Source: an uncultured Paracoccaceae bacterium
Lineage (GTDB): Bacteria > Pseudomonadota > Alphaproteobacteria > Rhodobacterales > Rhodobacteraceae
Direction of reading: 5' to 3'
DNA: 64,000 nt
Assembly (NCBI GenBank): GCA_947495795.1
Contig: CANMAI010000001.1
Location: 620,001-684,000, forward strand
A program made the position numbers and the translations under genes. Position 1 is the stretch's first letter. Every line of letters starts with the position of its first letter. Positions 62,498-64,000 of this stretch are shown here, one piece after another. The notes under the pieces are model-generated. The model was not told the origin of the DNA and did no database searches. It saw only the letters and a list, made by a program, of their open reading frames with translations.

Positions 62498-62878
62498 ATG
62501 CCGGACGCAAAGACGTTGAAAATTCTGGTGGTTGACGATCAGCAGAGCATGCGCGGGTTGGCACGGCAGTGCCTGAAAAAGCTGGGAGTGATGGATGTGG
62601 CCCTTGCGGCCAGTGGCGATCAGGCGCTTGAAGTGATGGGCACCAAAAAGTTCGATGCCGTGATTTCGGATCTCAACATGCCCGGCCTCTCAGGAGTGGA
62701 ACTCGCACAGAAAATCAAGGGACATCCGGCGCTCAAGGCAACTCCTGTGTTCCTCGCAACATCCGATGCTTATCGTGACAAGGCGAATGACGAAACGGTG
62801 GATCATTTTGTTGCCAAACCGTTCAGCGTGGCCGATATGCGCGACGCCATCGAGACACATCTTGGCGCGCTCACCTGA
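62498..62878 (+). CDS. Chemotaxis response regulator CheY (second copy)
   Basis: A 126-residue receiver domain: Asp13/Asp14, phosphoacceptor Asp58 (AVISDLNMPGLSG), a Thr/Ser in LATSDAY and Lys in AKPFS. It is distinct from the first cheY and may drive the motor while the other serves as a phosphate sink, or the reverse. The start is fixed by GAAGGAG eight bases upstream. It is the last gene of the operon. Confidence 0.92.
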   Translation: MPDAKTLKILVVDDQQSMRGLARQCLKKLGVMDVALAASGDQALEVMGTKKFDAVISDLNMPGLSGVELAQKIKGHPALKATPVFLATSDAYRDKANDETVDHFVAKPFSVADMRDAIETHLGALT

Positions 62879-63282
62879 CGTGTTTCGCCTTTAATCTGCG
62901 ATGCCCTGACGCCAAAAGCCTGGGAGCGCAAAAGGCGCAGGCCGGGGTTTTGCTGATAAGGCTTTGGGGCGAGATGTTTTGGAATACACCGCGCGTCTAT
63001 CGGACTAAGGGTGCCCACCCACATCGGTAAGGCTGCGTGTGCTTGGCATTGCGCGCCCGCCACTGTGACCGCACTCAATCAAACGCGATGGTCTTTAACG
63101 CTTCAGACGCAAGCCGGACCCCACCATCGTGCAATAGCATCAGCTGAATACCTCGAACGCTCAAAGCGAGAGCGTTTCTGGCTCATTCCATCAGGGCTTG
63201 GCCTTCCCAGGCCGCCTTGCACCCCATCAGCTATTGTGATCCTCTCTCGCCAACGTCAGACCCGGACATTGCGGAGCAAACC
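62879..63282. other. 404-base stretch between cheY and gabD-type gene
   Basis: It holds an AACGCTC/GAGCGTT inverted repeat (63156-63176) and the GGAG ribosome site of the next gene. A weak minus-strand frame (62803-63078) overlaps cheY and has no ribosome site. No certain terminator for the che operon was seen. Confidence 0.4.
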
Positions 63283-64000
63283 ATGCTGGATCAAACCAAT
63301 CTTTCCGACATCCTCGAAGATCAGAGTCTCCTCTGCAATAAGGCCCTGATTGATGGCGCATGGGTAAGTGCAGACGGTGGAGCAACTTTCCCGGTCATCA
63401 ATCCGGCACGTGGCGACACCCTTATATCCGTTCCGGATATGGGCCGATCAGAAACCGCGCGTGCCATTGATGCCGCCTACGCAGCTCAGAAAGACTGGGC
63501 AAGGAAAACGGGGAAAGAGCGTGGTGCCGTCCTTCGCAAATGGCACGATCTCATGGTTGCCAATGCCGATGATCTCGCGCGCATCCTCACGGCAGAAATG
63601 GGCAAACCCTTCGCGGAAGCGCGGGGCGAGATCATGTACGGCGCGAGCTTTGTCGAGTGGTTCGCCGAAGAGGCAAAGCGCATCTATGGCGAGACCATCC
63701 CCGGCCATCAGCCGGATAAGCGCCTCACGGTCATCAAACAGCCCGTTGGTGTTGTCGCGTCCATCACTCCGTGGAATTTCCCCAATGCTATGATCGCTCG
63801 GAAGGTTGCCCCGGCCCTCGCCGTTGGCTGCGCATTCGTGGCGAAACCTGCAGAAGATACACCTCTTTCGGCACTCGCAATGGCCCTACTGGCCGAACGC
63901 GCGGGTCTGCCAAAGGGCCTCCTCAACATCATCACCTCCAGTGATGGTGCAGAGATTGGCAAGGAATTCTGCGAAAACCCGAAGGTTCGTAAACTCACGT
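63283..64000 (+). CDS. gabD: Succinate-semialdehyde dehydrogenase, 5' part (partial)
   Basis: The gene runs off the window after about 239 codons. The protein begins MLDQTNLSDILEDQSLL and continues ALIDGAWVSADGGATFPVINPARGDTL; it shows SITPWNFPNAMIARKVAPALAVGC (NAD(P) and substrate region) and the AKPAEDTPLSALAMA motif of aldehyde dehydrogenases of the GabD group. The catalytic Cys lies beyond the end. The ATG follows GCGGAG. It would oxidise succinate semialdehyde from GABA or similar compounds. Confidence 0.88.
   Translation, partial: MLDQTNLSDILEDQSLLCNKALIDGAWVSADGGATFPVINPARGDTLISVPDMGRSETARAIDAAYAAQKDWARKTGKERGAVLRKWHDLMVANADDLARILTAEMGKPFAEARGEIMYGASFVEWFAEEAKRIYGETIPGHQPDKRLTVIKQPVGVVASITPWNFPNAMIARKVAPALAVGCAFVAKPAEDTPLSALAMALLAERAGLPKGLLNIITSSDGAEIGKEFCENPKVRKLT

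Noticed and set aside
1-64000. tRNA, rRNA, CRISPR arrays, insertion sequences or prophage genes
   Set aside because: Reading both strands showed no tRNA T-arm/acceptor pattern, rRNA segment, regularly spaced repeat array or transposase/integrase motif; small RNA genes without strong structure could still be missed.

Overview
The window looks like a chromosomal piece of a marine-type alphaproteobacterium of the Rhodobacterales (Roseobacter group). This is inferred from the gene repertoire and order rather than from any marker RNA: an Entner-Doudoroff operon, the mutY | dciA-dsbA arrangement, lpxK-waaA-DUF4170, a Fur/Mur-type regulator without the usual cysteines, and the high-GC codon use of most genes. 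No rRNA, tRNA, CRISPR array, transposase or prophage gene was found.

Layout. 1-6.2 kb (minus strand): nitrate assimilation. The order is the nasT-nasS sensor/antiterminator pair, then an RNA leader, then nrtA-nrtB-nrtC (with a double-ATPase NrtC/D) and the first codons of a nirB-type nitrite reductase. The leader carries two hairpins, the first with the A1/G4 hexaloop expected of an ANTAR target, followed by an intrinsic terminator, so the expected control circuit is readable in the DNA. 6.5-13.2 kb: an AraC regulator, a small lipoprotein, an SDR, DUF1045, Fur/Mur, DnaB (DnaA-box-like motifs lie upstream) and two unassigned envelope proteins. 13.4-20.8 kb: zwf-edd-(FMN-binding protein)-eda-pgi, then an aminotransferase. 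20.9-26.9 kb: alkB, mutY, dciA, a DsbA-like protein, lpxK, waaA and DUF4170. 26.9-29.1 kb: a class C beta-lactamase gene inside a gene-poor stretch.

29.1-39.9 kb: a lipoprotein, ilvD (with an unexplained hairpin-rich stretch upstream), a LuxR-type regulator without luxI, a CPBP protease, accD-folC, hspQ, an AEC transporter, a transglycosylase lipoprotein, small membrane and SRPBCC proteins, and a LysR regulator. 40.3-48.1 kb is the most accessory-looking region. On the minus strand it has a run of small secreted and membrane proteins, including two tandem paralog pairs, one with a member broken by an in-frame stop. Then comes a GST/TetR divergent pair with two clean operator palindromes. On the plus strand there is a four-gene run headed by a secreted VWA protein with exact 70-residue repeats. 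48.6-54.9 kb: a polytopic membrane protein, two LysR regulators, a strong candidate small RNA (three hairpins and a U-run), an OmpA-domain protein, an AhpD-like protein, an acetyltransferase and a PNPOx-fold protein.

55.3-62.9 kb: gap (GAPDH) with a LacI-type palindrome upstream, then a tightly overlapping chemotaxis operon STAS-cheY-cheA-cheW-cheR-cheD-cheB-cheY without a receptor gene. The window ends inside a gabD-type dehydrogenase gene.

Functionally, most of the window is core metabolism and regulation. The parts least explained by known families are the 40.3-48.1 kb envelope cluster, the candidate small RNA at about 51.91-52.00 kb and the structured region upstream of ilvD. All family assignments come from reading motifs and overall resemblance; no database search was run.
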